Source of the DNA: Pseudomonas multiresinivorans
GTDB taxonomy: Bacteria; Pseudomonadota; Gammaproteobacteria; Pseudomonadales; Pseudomonadaceae
Direction: 5' to 3'
Assembly (NCBI RefSeq): GCF_012971725.1
Contig: NZ_CP048833.1
Coordinates: forward strand, 496,001-560,000
Length of the DNA stretch: 64,000 bases
Below are positions 7,761 through 15,693 of the stretch, in pieces. The position numbers were made by a program, and so were the translations under genes. Positions within the stretch are counted from its first letter, which is position 1. Each line of letters begins with the position of its first letter. The notes under the pieces are model-generated. The model was not told the DNA's origin, did no database searches, and saw only the letters and a list, made by a program, of their open reading frames with translations.

Positions 7761-9715
7761 GACTCCGGGCTGGCCGCTGGCTGGCGGCCCTGGCGCTGAC
7801 CGTCGCCGCCAGCAGCCACGCCGCGCTCCGCCTGGAGCTGGCTGACGAAGGCCTGAACGCTGCGCAGCGCCAGGCCAGCCAGCAGTTGCTCGACGAGGCG
7901 CTGCACACCCTGCCGGACAGCTTCGTCGCACGCCTGGATCGCAAGGTCCAGGTACAGTGGCGCGACGACCTGCCCAGCAACGGCATGGGCCGCACCCTGC
8001 GCCCCGGCGCCATCGCCCTGAGTACCCGCTATCTTGGCCCACTCACCGACGGCAGTGCCGCCACCGAGCAGACCGGCCGCACCCACGGCACCCTGCGCCG
8101 GGAACTGCTGGCCACGCTGCTCCATGAGCTGACCCACCTCTATGACCGCGCCCGCCTCTGGGAAACCGACGAAGGCCGGGGGATCCGCCGCTGCACGATG
8201 CGCGACAAGAGCATCGGCCGCGTTGGCGCGCCGGATGAATGCCGTGGCCAGACCGGCCGCCGCTTCACCCTCTCGGACGACCCGCGCCTGCTCGACCTTG
8301 CCGGTTGGCCGCAGTACGCCGGCAAGCATGGCGAGCGCGAGCAACACAATCGATTCCTCCTGCGCAGCCCGGACAAATACGAGCTGACCAACCCGCGCGA
8401 GTACGTCGCGGTGAACATGGAGTACTTCCTCCTCGACCGCAGCTTCGCCTGCCGCCGCCCGGCGCTCTATCGTTACTACGCAGAGCGCTTCGGCGAGCGC
8501 CCGCATGACCAATGCTCGACCCAGTACGCCTACCTGAACGCCGGCCGCGACTTCGGCCGCCAGCCGCTGGGCTACCTCGACCCGGAGCGGGTCTACGAGG
8601 TCGACTACCTGATCGCCGAGGCCAACAACGAGATTGCCAGCCGCTGGGGCCACACCATGCTGCGCCTGGTGGTCTGTGCGCCGGGCCGCCCGCGCGGCCC
8701 GGCCTGCCGCCTGGACCTGGACCAGCACCTGGTGCTGTCCTACCGCGCCTTCGTCGGCGACCTGCAGTTGTCCAGCTGGGACGGCCTGACCGGTGCCTAC
8801 CCGTCGCGCCTGTTCGTGCTGCCGCTGTCGCAAGTGATCGAGGAGTACACCAAGGTCGAGCTGCGCAGCCTCGCCTCGATCCCGCTCAGGCTCAGCCGCG
8901 ATGAGGTCAACAGCCTGGTGGAGCGCTCCGCGCAGAGCCACTGGAGCTACGACGGCAACTATTATTTCCTGTCCAACAACTGCGCGGTGGAGACGCTCAA
9001 GCTGCTGCGCAGCGGTATCCAGCGCCAGAGCCTGCAGACCATGGACAGCATCACGCCCTACGGCGTGCTCGGCCTGCTGGAGAACAAGGGCATCGCCGAC
9101 GCCAGCGTGCTGGAAAACCCCAAGGAAGCGCTGCGCCTGGGCTATCGTTTCGACTCCTTCCGCGATCGCTACCAGGCCATGTTCGACGTGCTGAAAAAGC
9201 GCATGACCGTCCCGCAGGACAAAGTGGAAGACTGGCTCGCCCTCCCCGCTGTCGAGCGCCGCCCGTGGTTCGACAAGGCTGACCTGCGCTCCAGCGCCGC
9301 CCTGCTGCTGCTCGAGCAGGCATCCCTGCGCCGCCAGCTGCTGCTGGCCCAGGACGAGTTGAAGCGCTTGTACCTGAGCAACCCGGATGCCATGGCGAGC
9401 AAGCCCGACCTCGCCGCCGCCGGCAAGACGCTGCAGCAGATCCTCGACGACAGCGGCTTCCTCAGCCGTCCTGCCGAACTCCTCGACGGTGGCTACGGTC
9501 TGCCCCAGGCGCCGGAGACGGCGACCCTGGAGAAGCAGACGCAGCAACGCCAGCAGCGCCTGCGCCAACTCAGCGACAACCTCGACCGCGAAGTCCGCGC
9601 CCTGCTCACCCCGGAGCGCCGCGACGAGCTGGCTGCGCTGGAAGCCAACACCAAGCAGATCGGCGCGCACCTGCGCGAGCTGCACAAGGCATCGGGCGGG
9701 CTGGAGTTGCCTTGA
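7757..9715 (+). CDS. DUF4105 periplasmic protein with zincin-like N-terminal part
   Basis: A 652-residue exported protein (signal peptide 1-22). Two catalytic-looking regions are visible. HELTHLYD at residues 123-130 resembles an HExxH zinc-peptidase site. The DUF4105 / Lnb-N-like region follows at about 275-440, with RWGHTMLRL (His299) and LSNNCAVETLKLL (Cys409), the His/Cys pair expected of that papain-like fold. A coiled, Gln/Arg-rich tail runs from about 580 to 650. DUF4105-related proteins include bacterial lipoprotein acyltransferases, but nothing here proves that chemistry. The GTG start at 7757 overlaps the DUF2388 stop, so it is the last gene of that operon. Confidence 0.82.
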   Translation: MRLRAGRWLAALALTVAASSHAALRLELADEGLNAAQRQASQQLLDEALHTLPDSFVARLDRKVQVQWRDDLPSNGMGRTLRPGAIALSTRYLGPLTDGSAATEQTGRTHGTLRRELLATLLHELTHLYDRARLWETDEGRGIRRCTMRDKSIGRVGAPDECRGQTGRRFTLSDDPRLLDLAGWPQYAGKHGEREQHNRFLLRSPDKYELTNPREYVAVNMEYFLLDRSFACRRPALYRYYAERFGERPHDQCSTQYAYLNAGRDFGRQPLGYLDPERVYEVDYLIAEANNEIASRWGHTMLRLVVCAPGRPRGPACRLDLDQHLVLSYRAFVGDLQLSSWDGLTGAYPSRLFVLPLSQVIEEYTKVELRSLASIPLRLSRDEVNSLVERSAQSHWSYDGNYYFLSNNCAVETLKLLRSGIQRQSLQTMDSITPYGVLGLLENKGIADASVLENPKEALRLGYRFDSFRDRYQAMFDVLKKRMTVPQDKVEDWLALPAVERRPWFDKADLRSSAALLLLEQASLRRQLLLAQDELKRLYLSNPDAMASKPDLAAAGKTLQQILDDSGFLSRPAELLDGGYGLPQAPETATLEKQTQQRQQRLRQLSDNLDREVRALLTPERRDELAALEANTKQIGAHLRELHKASGGLELP

Positions 9716-9732
9716 GCTCAATCAGACGGGCA

Positions 9733-9802
9733 GTTCGCGAGCAAGCTCGCTCCTACGAAGAGCAATAATGCGCTACCTGTAGGAGCGAGCTTGCTCGCGA
9801 AC
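9733..9802. repeat. REP pair, family 1
   Basis: Two inverted copies of a 24-nt REP, GTTCGCGAGCAAGCTCGCTC... at 9733-9756 and its reverse complement at 9779-9802, form a REPIN-type palindrome between the convergent DUF4105 and GFA genes. The same unit recurs near 26198, 31920, 39268, 42391, 50568 and 57216. Confidence 0.9.
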
Positions 9803-9820
9803 AAAACCGAACCGCGAACC

Positions 9821-10222
9821 CTAGAGCTTCTCCTCCCACTCCTCCGCCAGCTGCTCGTCCAGGTGAATCCACGGCAGCCGGCTGTTCACCCAGATATGCC
9901 GATCCGGCACCACGGTGGCGACCTCCTCCAGCGTCGCCGTGGTGATATCCAGCGTGTCCGGCGCCTGATCGGTGAACAGGGCCAGCTGGGCGCCACAGTT
10001 GCGGCAGAAGTAGCGCACGCACGGCGGTGAAGAGCGGTACTCGGCAGGCTTGCCGTGGGTCCAGCGGAAGCTCTTCAACGGCACCGTGACCCAGGTGGTG
10101 ACGATGCCGCCGGTGGTGCGCCGGCAGATCGAGCAATGGCAATGGGCGACGTCCGTCAGCTCGGCATCGCACTCGTAGCGCAACTGGCCGCAATGGCAGC
10201 CGCCGGCATGTACAGCACTCAT
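9821..10222 (-). CDS. GFA / CENP-V family zinc protein
   Basis: A 133-residue protein with the GFA zinc ligands: GCHCG (residues 8-12), CHCSIC (about 28-33) and CRNCG (about 73-77). The family was named for glutathione-dependent formaldehyde activation, but most members have unproven roles. It starts 15 nt after the stop of the PhyH-type dioxygenase gene and probably belongs to the gpuPAR-dioxygenase transcription unit. A formaldehyde-handling role would make sense if that dioxygenase removes N-methyl groups; this is inference. Confidence 0.85.
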   Translation of the reverse strand: MSAVHAGGCHCGQLRYECDAELTDVAHCHCSICRRTTGGIVTTWVTVPLKSFRWTHGKPAEYRSSPPCVRYFCRNCGAQLALFTDQAPDTLDITTATLEEVATVVPDRHIWVNSRLPWIHLDEQLAEEWEEKL

Positions 10223-10237
10223 CGTTGATCCTCCCGG

Positions 10238-10951
10238 TCAGTCGTACTCGGCCGCGCTGTGATCGCCCAGCAGCCGGCGTTGCCGCGGTGTGCAGGCGGC
10301 GAGCACCTCAGGGTTGAACGCCCAGTCCAGGTAGGGCGAGAACTTCTGCGCGACCATGCGCCGGCCATAGTGCACCTGCAAAAGGTAGCGCGTGCGCTGG
10401 CTCGTGTTGCGGCTCCCGGCGTGCCACAGGTCGCTGCGCAACAGCAGGCAGTCGCCGGCGCGGCACAGCACCGGCTCGGCGGCCCTGCCCTTCCACGCGG
10501 ACTCATCCGGCTCTGGCGCGCGGCCGGCACGGTGGCTGCCGGGAATCACCCAGGTCGGGCACAGCGCCTCGTCAATGTCGTCGAGGTAGATCTGCGCGGT
10601 ACAGATGAACATCGGCACGTCGACGGCGGGCAGCGCAACAGGCAGGTAATCCTGGTGCATTTCCGCACCGATGAACCCCGGATGGCAACGCCAGGCGGTC
10701 TGGCCGATCACATGGCAGTCACCGCCCAGCGCCGCTTCGGCCAGCTCGATCAACCCCGGCGGATCGAGGTACGGCAGCCAGCGCGGCGACCGGTTGAACA
10801 CACACTTGTAGTGGTCCACCAGTCCTTCGTAATCCCAGTGCAGCGGCCGCAGGCTGTCGATCAGCGAGCGCACCTCAGCGACTTGTGCTGCGTCCAGCAA
10901 GCCGCGCAGCAGGACGAAGCCGTCCTCGAACAGAGCACGCAGAGCGTTCAT
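10238..10951 (-). CDS. Phytanoyl-CoA dioxygenase (PhyH) family Fe(II)/2-oxoglutarate oxygenase
   Basis: A 237-residue oxygenase. The iron triad is visible as H99-x-D101 (EMHQDYLP) and H177 (DLWHAGSRN), with RTRY at 186-189 as the likely 2-oxoglutarate-binding arginine. I start it at 10951, where ATG overlaps the stop of gpuR (ATGA); a longer frame to 11119 runs back through gpuR and has no family similarity. Tight coupling to the regulator of guanidinopropionate use suggests a substrate related to guanidino compounds, though the family is broad and I cannot name the substrate. Confidence 0.85.
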   Translation of the reverse strand: MNALRALFEDGFVLLRGLLDAAQVAEVRSLIDSLRPLHWDYEGLVDHYKCVFNRSPRWLPYLDPPGLIELAEAALGGDCHVIGQTAWRCHPGFIGAEMHQDYLPVALPAVDVPMFICTAQIYLDDIDEALCPTWVIPGSHRAGRAPEPDESAWKGRAAEPVLCRAGDCLLLRSDLWHAGSRNTSQRTRYLLQVHYGRRMVAQKFSPYLDWAFNPEVLAACTPRQRRLLGDHSAAEYD

Positions 10952-11874
10952 GCCAGCGCCACGCCGTTGCCCAACCGCGCCTGGGCGCGCTCCAGCGCAG
11001 CGAGGAAGGCCGCCAGCGCCTCGCCGGGCTCGGCCCCCTGGCGCGTGACGCAATGGAATTCCGAGACGTACGCCAGCTGCGCTGGACGAATCGCGCGCAA
11101 CCGGCCGTCGGCCACCCACTCGCCCGCATAGTGGCTCGGCAGGTAGCCGATGAAGGTGCCGCTGAACACCAGGTTGGCGATGGCCTCCATGCTGTAGGCA
11201 TTGGTCGCGCGGCTGAACACCAGGCCGTGGGGCCGTCGGCTTTCCGCCATGTAACCGCGTCCGGCATACTCGGCGGCGCAGATCTGCTCCAGCGTCGGTT
11301 CGTCGTCCTGGCGGGCAAAGAATGGATGCTCGCGGGCGCAGTAGAGGTTCTGCTCTTCGCGGAACAGCGGCTGGTAGCGCAGGCCGGACAAACGATGGTG
11401 AAAAGCGCCAATGGCCAGTTGCAGGCGCTCTTCCAGAACAGCGTTCTCCAGCTCGTCCGGGCGCTGCGTATGCAGGTTCAGCCGCACCCGCGGGTTGTCC
11501 TGGCGGAACAGCTGGATCGCCAGCGGCAGCGGCCAGCAGTGCTGGCCAAGCACACCGTCGACGCAGCCCAGGTGCAGGATCTCGCGATTGCGCCCGCCCA
11601 GCCCGGTGACCTGCTCGCGGAAGCGCTCGATGTCGGTGAACAGGCCGAGCGCTGCGTCGTAGAGCTCCTGGCCCTCATCGGTGAGCTGGAAGCCGCTGCT
11701 GCCGCGCCGGCAGAGCGAATAGCCCAGGCGCAGTTCGAGGTCGCGCACCAGCACGCTCAGGCGCGAAAGGCTGGTATTCAGGCGCACCTGGGCGGCGGTG
11801 AAACCGCCCGCCTCGACGATGGTGCAGAAGGTGCGCAGCAGGCGCAGATCGATATCGGAAAGATTGCCCAGCAT
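10948..11874 (-). CDS. gpuR: LysR-type regulator, probable GpuR
   Basis: A 308-residue LysR regulator with an N-terminal winged HTH (GGFTAAQVRLNTSLSRLSV, residues 22-40) and a co-inducer domain. The name follows from position: it lies 75 nt after gpuA in the order gpuP-gpuA-gpuR known in P. aeruginosa, where GpuR activates gpuPA in response to 3-guanidinopropionate. Its stop overlaps the dioxygenase start by 4 nt, so here the regulator is followed by two further genes on the same transcript. Confidence 0.78.
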   Translation of the reverse strand: MLGNLSDIDLRLLRTFCTIVEAGGFTAAQVRLNTSLSRLSVLVRDLELRLGYSLCRRGSSGFQLTDEGQELYDAALGLFTDIERFREQVTGLGGRNREILHLGCVDGVLGQHCWPLPLAIQLFRQDNPRVRLNLHTQRPDELENAVLEERLQLAIGAFHHRLSGLRYQPLFREEQNLYCAREHPFFARQDDEPTLEQICAAEYAGRGYMAESRRPHGLVFSRATNAYSMEAIANLVFSGTFIGYLPSHYAGEWVADGRLRAIRPAQLAYVSEFHCVTRQGAEPGEALAAFLAALERAQARLGNGVALA

Positions 11875-11949
11875 GGGAATTCTCGCGGCGGCGGGCGCAG
11901 GCCTTTCGTTATAGCGCCGACGGCGCCGCCGCGTGAACCCCCACGACGC

Positions 11950-12906
11950 TCAGCGGCGAGCGGCCAGCGAATCGGCGAGCACGCAGAGCAGCTCGAACAT
12001 CATGGTCGCGCCCACGAGCGCGGTCGCCCCGCCCTGGTCGAACGGTGGCGACACCTCCACCACGTCCGCGCCGATCAGGTTCAGGCCCTGCAGGCCGCGG
12101 ATCAGGTGCTGCGCCTGCAGCGTGGTCATGCCGCCGATCTCCGGCGTGCCGGTGCCGGGCGCGAAGGCCGGGTCGAGCACATCGACGTCGAAGGTCACGT
12201 AGGTCGGCTCCTGCCCCACCACGCGACGCACCTCCGCCAGCGTTGCCTCGACGCCGAGGTCGGCGAACTCTTCCATGTGGATCACCCGGATGCCCTGCTC
12301 GTTGGCAAAGGCTTCATCGTCTGCATCGTAGATCGAGCCGCGGATGCCGATCTGCACAGTGCGCTTCGGATCGAGCAGCCCCTCCTCGATGGCGCGCCGG
12401 AACGGCGTGCCATGGGTGTACGGGTTGTCGCCAAAGTAACGGTCGTTGGTGTCGGAATGGGCGTCGAAGTGGACCATGCCGATGGGCCGCTCGGCCGCCA
12501 GCGCACGAAAGATCGGCAACGTCACCAGGTGATCGCCGCCCACCGACAGCGGGATCGCGCCAGCGGCATGGATACGCCGGTAAAAACCCTCGATGCGCTT
12601 GAGCGAATCGAGCAGGTCGATGGGGTTGACCGGCGCATCGCCGATGTCACCGACGCGCACCAGATCGTAGGGAGCGATGTGGCTGACGTGGTGCACCTTG
12701 CGCATCAGGCTCGACTGGTTGCGCACCTCGCGCGGGCCGTGGCGGGCGCCGGCGCGGTTGGTGGTGCCGCCGTCCCAGGGCACGCCGAGCAGCGCGATAT
12801 CCACCTGCGCGGGGTCTTCGAAGATCGGCAGGCGCATGAAGCTGGGGATGCCGGCGAAGCGGGGAATCTCGGCGGCGTCCATGGGTTGCGGGAAGTCATG
12901 GGGCAT
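11950..12906 (-). CDS. gpuA: Guanidinopropionase GpuA (ureohydrolase)
   Basis: A 318-residue arginase/agmatinase-family enzyme. Manganese ligands appear in GGDH (123-126), DAHSD (148-152) and FDVDVLDP. The N-terminus (FPQPMDAAEIPRFAGIPSF) and the substrate-site segment RKVHHVSHIAPYDLVRVGD match P. aeruginosa GpuA better than GbuA or SpeB, from recall. It hydrolyses 3-guanidinopropionate to beta-alanine and urea. The start at 12906 gives the family length; a longer frame to 13218 runs into gpuP. GpuP lies 26 nt upstream. Confidence 0.86.
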   Translation of the reverse strand: MPHDFPQPMDAAEIPRFAGIPSFMRLPIFEDPAQVDIALLGVPWDGGTTNRAGARHGPREVRNQSSLMRKVHHVSHIAPYDLVRVGDIGDAPVNPIDLLDSLKRIEGFYRRIHAAGAIPLSVGGDHLVTLPIFRALAAERPIGMVHFDAHSDTNDRYFGDNPYTHGTPFRRAIEEGLLDPKRTVQIGIRGSIYDADDEAFANEQGIRVIHMEEFADLGVEATLAEVRRVVGQEPTYVTFDVDVLDPAFAPGTGTPEIGGMTTLQAQHLIRGLQGLNLIGADVVEVSPPFDQGGATALVGATMMFELLCVLADSLAARR

Positions 12907-12932
12907 GGGGTCGTCTCCTGAAGGGAAGTGGC

Positions 12933-14318
12933 TCAGTCGGTCTGCGCGTGCAGGCTTGTGGCCGGCGCACCCGCGAGGCTGATCACCACGAAGGTGACCA
13001 GGCTGGCGAGCAGGCCGTAGGCGATGGGGGTATTGGCGAGGATGCCGTCGATGGCCATGAACAGGATCACCACCAGGCTGCCGACGATGATGCTGGCGAT
13101 CGCCCCGCGGGCCGATGCGCGGCGCCACAGCAGCGCGCCAAGGATCGGCACCAGCAGGCCGCCCACCAGCAGGTTGTAGGCAATGCTCAGGGCGCCGATG
13201 ACGTCGTTCACCAGGCACGCCAGGACCAGCATCACCACGCCCATCAGCAGGGTGAACAGGCGGCTCTCACGCAGGCCATTGGGCGCACCGGGGCGCAGGA
13301 AACGTGCGTAGACGTCCTCCTGCAGCACAGTGGCGGCGGCGAGCAGGCAGCCGGAGGCGGTGGACATGATGGCCGACAGCGCTGCCGCTACCACCAGCCC
13401 GCGCACGCCCGGCTCCAGTACCTGCCGGGTGACCTCGGCGTAGGCGTTCTCCGGCACCGCCAGGTTGGGGATCAGCACGTGGGCGGCGGCGCCGATCAGC
13501 GCGCAGGCCAGGCCGTAAAGCATGCAGTAGATACCGGCGCCTAGACCGGCGTAGCGCACCACCTTCTCGCTGCGCGCAGTGAACACGCGCTGCCAGATGT
13601 CCTGGCCGATCAGGGCGCCGAAGAAGTACAGCAGGAAGTAGGTGAGGATAGTGTCAAGGCCGATGTGGCCAAGGTCGAAGAAGCCCGCCGGCAGCACCTC
13701 CTGCATCCGCGACAGGCCGCCCGCCTCGTGGATCGACATGGGCAGCAGCACGGCGAAGATGCCAAGGGTCTTGATCACGAACTGGATGATGTCGGTGAGG
13801 GTCAGCGACCACATGCCGCCAATCACCGAGTAGAAGATGACGATGCCGCCGCCGCAGAGGATCGCCGGGATGCGCGGTACATCGAAGACCACCTCGGTCA
13901 CCGAGCCGATGGCGATGGTCGCGGTGACCGCCACCATCAGGTCGTAGGCGACCATCACGATGCCGCCGATCAGCCGCGAGGAAGCCTGGTAGCGCTGCTC
14001 GAGGATCTGCGTGACGGTGTAGACCTTGAGCCTGGCGATCTGCCGCGAGAACACCAGGCTGAGGACGATGATCCCCAGGCCCAGCATGAACACCAGCCAC
14101 AGGCCGGACAGCCCGTAGAGATAGCCGAGCTTCACCGTACCGATGGTGGACGCGCCGCCAAGCACCACGGCGGCCATGGTGCCCAGGTACAGGCCCGGGC
14201 CGAGCCGGCGCCCGGCGACGAGGAAGTCGTTCTGGTTGCGCGCCTTGCGCATTCCGTACCAGCCCAGGGCAAGCATGCCCAGGGCGTAGACCAGCATGAT
14301 CAGGTAATCGAGCAGCAT
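12933..14318 (-). CDS. gpuP: Sodium:solute symporter GpuP
   Basis: A 461-residue SSS-family (SLC5) transporter with about 13 membrane helices. Family signatures include YSVIGGMWSLTLTDIIQF and ALSAIMSTASGCLLAAATV. I start it at ATG 14318, where AGGAG is well placed, not at 14405, which adds a hydrophilic non-family leader. As first gene of the gpuPAR unit it should import 3-guanidinopropionate or a similar guanidino acid for GpuA. Its promoter must lie between 14318 and the toxin-antitoxin operator region near 14500. Confidence 0.84.
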   Translation of the reverse strand: MLLDYLIMLVYALGMLALGWYGMRKARNQNDFLVAGRRLGPGLYLGTMAAVVLGGASTIGTVKLGYLYGLSGLWLVFMLGLGIIVLSLVFSRQIARLKVYTVTQILEQRYQASSRLIGGIVMVAYDLMVAVTATIAIGSVTEVVFDVPRIPAILCGGGIVIFYSVIGGMWSLTLTDIIQFVIKTLGIFAVLLPMSIHEAGGLSRMQEVLPAGFFDLGHIGLDTILTYFLLYFFGALIGQDIWQRVFTARSEKVVRYAGLGAGIYCMLYGLACALIGAAAHVLIPNLAVPENAYAEVTRQVLEPGVRGLVVAAALSAIMSTASGCLLAAATVLQEDVYARFLRPGAPNGLRESRLFTLLMGVVMLVLACLVNDVIGALSIAYNLLVGGLLVPILGALLWRRASARGAIASIIVGSLVVILFMAIDGILANTPIAYGLLASLVTFVVISLAGAPATSLHAQTD

Positions 14319-14499
14319 CGCGGGGCTCCTGTTGTTGTTGTGTGGGCCGCCCGGCAAGCCTGATGCGCCCCGCCTCGCCAACAAATCCCCGATGCCGGAA
14401 GCCAACTTTCGCCGGCGCGAAAGTGGCGGCCTGTCCCGTGCCTGGCGCGCCCTGGCCGCGTCTGCCGAAGAAAAACCTGCTCAAGCCAAGTGCTTGATT

Positions 14500-14536
14500 C
14501 GTATACGTATGTTATCGTTGTAAACACTGTATACAG
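14500..14536. promoter_or_regulatory. Paired GTATAC palindromes upstream of the toxin-antitoxin genes
   Basis: CGTATACG (14500-14507) and CTGTATACAG (14527-14536) are perfect palindromes sharing a GTATAC core, with centres 28 bp apart. They lie 23-59 nt before the antitoxin start, where ribbon-helix-helix antitoxins bind to repress their own operon. I read them as the operator; binding is inferred. Confidence 0.5.
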
Positions 14537-14558
14537 CGTAAACGGAGCTGTTCAAAAA

Positions 14559-14786
14559 GTGACCACCGTTGTTTCGTTCCGCGCCGATGACAGCCTCGTG
14601 GCGGCGCTGGACCAACTGGCCCGCGCCACCCACCGGGACCGGCCCTACCACCTGCGCCAGGCCCTGGCGCAGTACCTGGAGCGCCAGAGCTGGCACGTGG
14701 CGGCCATCGATGAAGGCGTGGCGGACGCCGATGCCGGCCACCTGCTGGAGCACGCCGCCATCGAAGCCAAGTGGGGATTGGCATGA
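14559..14786 (+). CDS. Ribbon-helix-helix antitoxin, ParD/CopG-like
   Basis: A 75-residue protein. Residues 1-45 have the RHH layout, a beta strand TTVVSFRADD followed by two helices (DSLVAALDQLA, YHLRQALAQYLE). The acidic C-terminal tail should bind and neutralise the toxin. I start it at GTG 14559, with GGAG at 14544-14547; an upstream ATG at 14490 would add residues encoded by the operator palindromes. Its stop overlaps the toxin start (ATGA, 14783-14786). Confidence 0.83.
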   Translation: MTTVVSFRADDSLVAALDQLARATHRDRPYHLRQALAQYLERQSWHVAAIDEGVADADAGHLLEHAAIEAKWGLA

Positions 14787-15064
14787 GCCTGCAGTGGACG
14801 TACAAGGCCGCAGCCGACCTGGACGCCATCTACGACCACTACGTCGTGCTGATCGGCCCGGAGAAGGCATTGAGGGCCATCCAGGACATCGTCGAGCAGG
14901 TCAGCCCGCTGGCGAACCTGGACCTGAGCAGCAGCGGCGTGCCGAGCGAAGTCCCCGGCGTGCGCGAATTGGGTGTCGAGCGCTGGCCCTACCAGGCCGC
15001 CTTCCGGGTAAAGGGCCGCTCTGTACAGATTTTGCGCATCGACCGTGTGGATAACTCGGGGTAA
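14783..15064 (+). CDS. RelE/ParE-family toxin
   Basis: A 93-residue ParE/RelE-fold protein. It starts WTYKAAADLDAIYDHY, has a central helical hairpin, and ends with the strand pattern YQAAFRVKGRSVQILRIDRV, where the family keeps its basic residues. ParE members poison DNA gyrase and RelE members cut mRNA; the low number of C-terminal catalytic basics favours a ParE-like protein, without certainty. It begins at the ATGA overlap with the antitoxin. The DNA after it is AT-rich relative to the rest of the window, which fits acquisition as a small mobile module. Confidence 0.8.
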   Translation: MSLQWTYKAAADLDAIYDHYVVLIGPEKALRAIQDIVEQVSPLANLDLSSSGVPSEVPGVRELGVERWPYQAAFRVKGRSVQILRIDRVDNSG

Positions 15065-15252
15065 AAGTGGCCACATGGTTACAAGATATTTCAAAGTATT
15101 GACTTTTCTTTTTGATCAGAAATCAATCAATCGAACGTATCTATTCCTCTTGGTCAATCTGAAATTCCAAGCGCCATACTCGAATATTCTGTGACCGGAG
15201 ATCTGCATATTGGTCATAAAACTTGAGCGGCGCCTGGCTATTTCCAGGCAAC

Positions 15253-15279
15253 AAAAAACCCGGCCTTGGCCGGGTTTTT
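15253..15279. terminator. Bidirectional rho-independent terminator
   Basis: ACCCGGCC and GGCCGGGT form an 8-bp stem around TT, with A-runs before and T-runs after. It separates the convergent toxin gene (+) and the DUF2218 gene (-). The stretch 15065-15250 before it is AT-rich and holds no gene that I can see. Confidence 0.9.
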
Positions 15280-15308
15280 CAGTTTTTGCGCTTTTCCGCT
15301 GGGTGATT

Positions 15309-15596
15309 TCAGGCGGCTTGCCAGTTCACCGGCATTTGGCCTTCTTTCCAGGCGAAACGGTCGAGGTGGCTGACTACCACGTTCTGCAGGCGCTCAAGGC
15401 CTTCGGCATCAGCGGACTCGGCTTCCATCAGCAGGGCTTGCGCGGTGGCGTGCAGGCGGCAGGTGCCGAAATCGAAGGTCAGGACGCCCCGGTCTTCGGT
15501 CAGTTCGACCGGCAGCTTGTGGGCGAAGTGGTTGCACAGGCGCTTGAGGTAGCGCGCGGCATCGAGGGTAGGGACGGTGGCACGGCTCGAAGGCAT
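15309..15596 (-). CDS. DUF2218 protein
   Basis: A 95-residue protein matching DUF2218: PTLDAARYLKRLCNHFAHK near the N-terminus and VVVSHLDRFAWKE near the C-terminus. Members are often found near siderophore or LysR genes, with unknown function. I start it at ATG 15596; a frame extending to 15674 has no family similarity upstream. It is divergent from the LysR gene at 15694, with 97 nt shared. Confidence 0.8.
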   Translation of the reverse strand: MPSSRATVPTLDAARYLKRLCNHFAHKLPVELTEDRGVLTFDFGTCRLHATAQALLMEAESADAEGLERLQNVVVSHLDRFAWKEGQMPVNWQAA

Positions 15597-15693
15597 CGTT
15601 TCTCTTCTCCATTTTGGGAGATGACATCCTAGGCGCCGGCAATCAAGGGAAAAACCCGCTATTTTGCCTTTCACTCTTTAGCGGAGCTTCACA

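Noticed and set aside
7631..9721. A 696-codon open frame on the minus strand opposite the DUF4105 gene
   Set aside because: Repetitive Ala/Gln/Val/Leu composition typical of antisense frames in GC-rich DNA; the plus strand encodes a protein with signal peptide and motifs.
10885..12921. A 678-codon plus-strand frame across gpuR and gpuA
   Set aside because: Antisense shadow; gpuA and gpuR on the minus strand have intact catalytic and HTH motifs.
11950..13218. Long form of GpuA starting at 13218
   Set aside because: The extra ~104 residues overlap gpuP and have no similarity; ATG 12906 gives the family length.
15065..15250. Possible small gene or RNA in the AT-rich stretch after the toxin
   Set aside because: No start with a ribosome site and no conserved structure besides the terminator at 15253.
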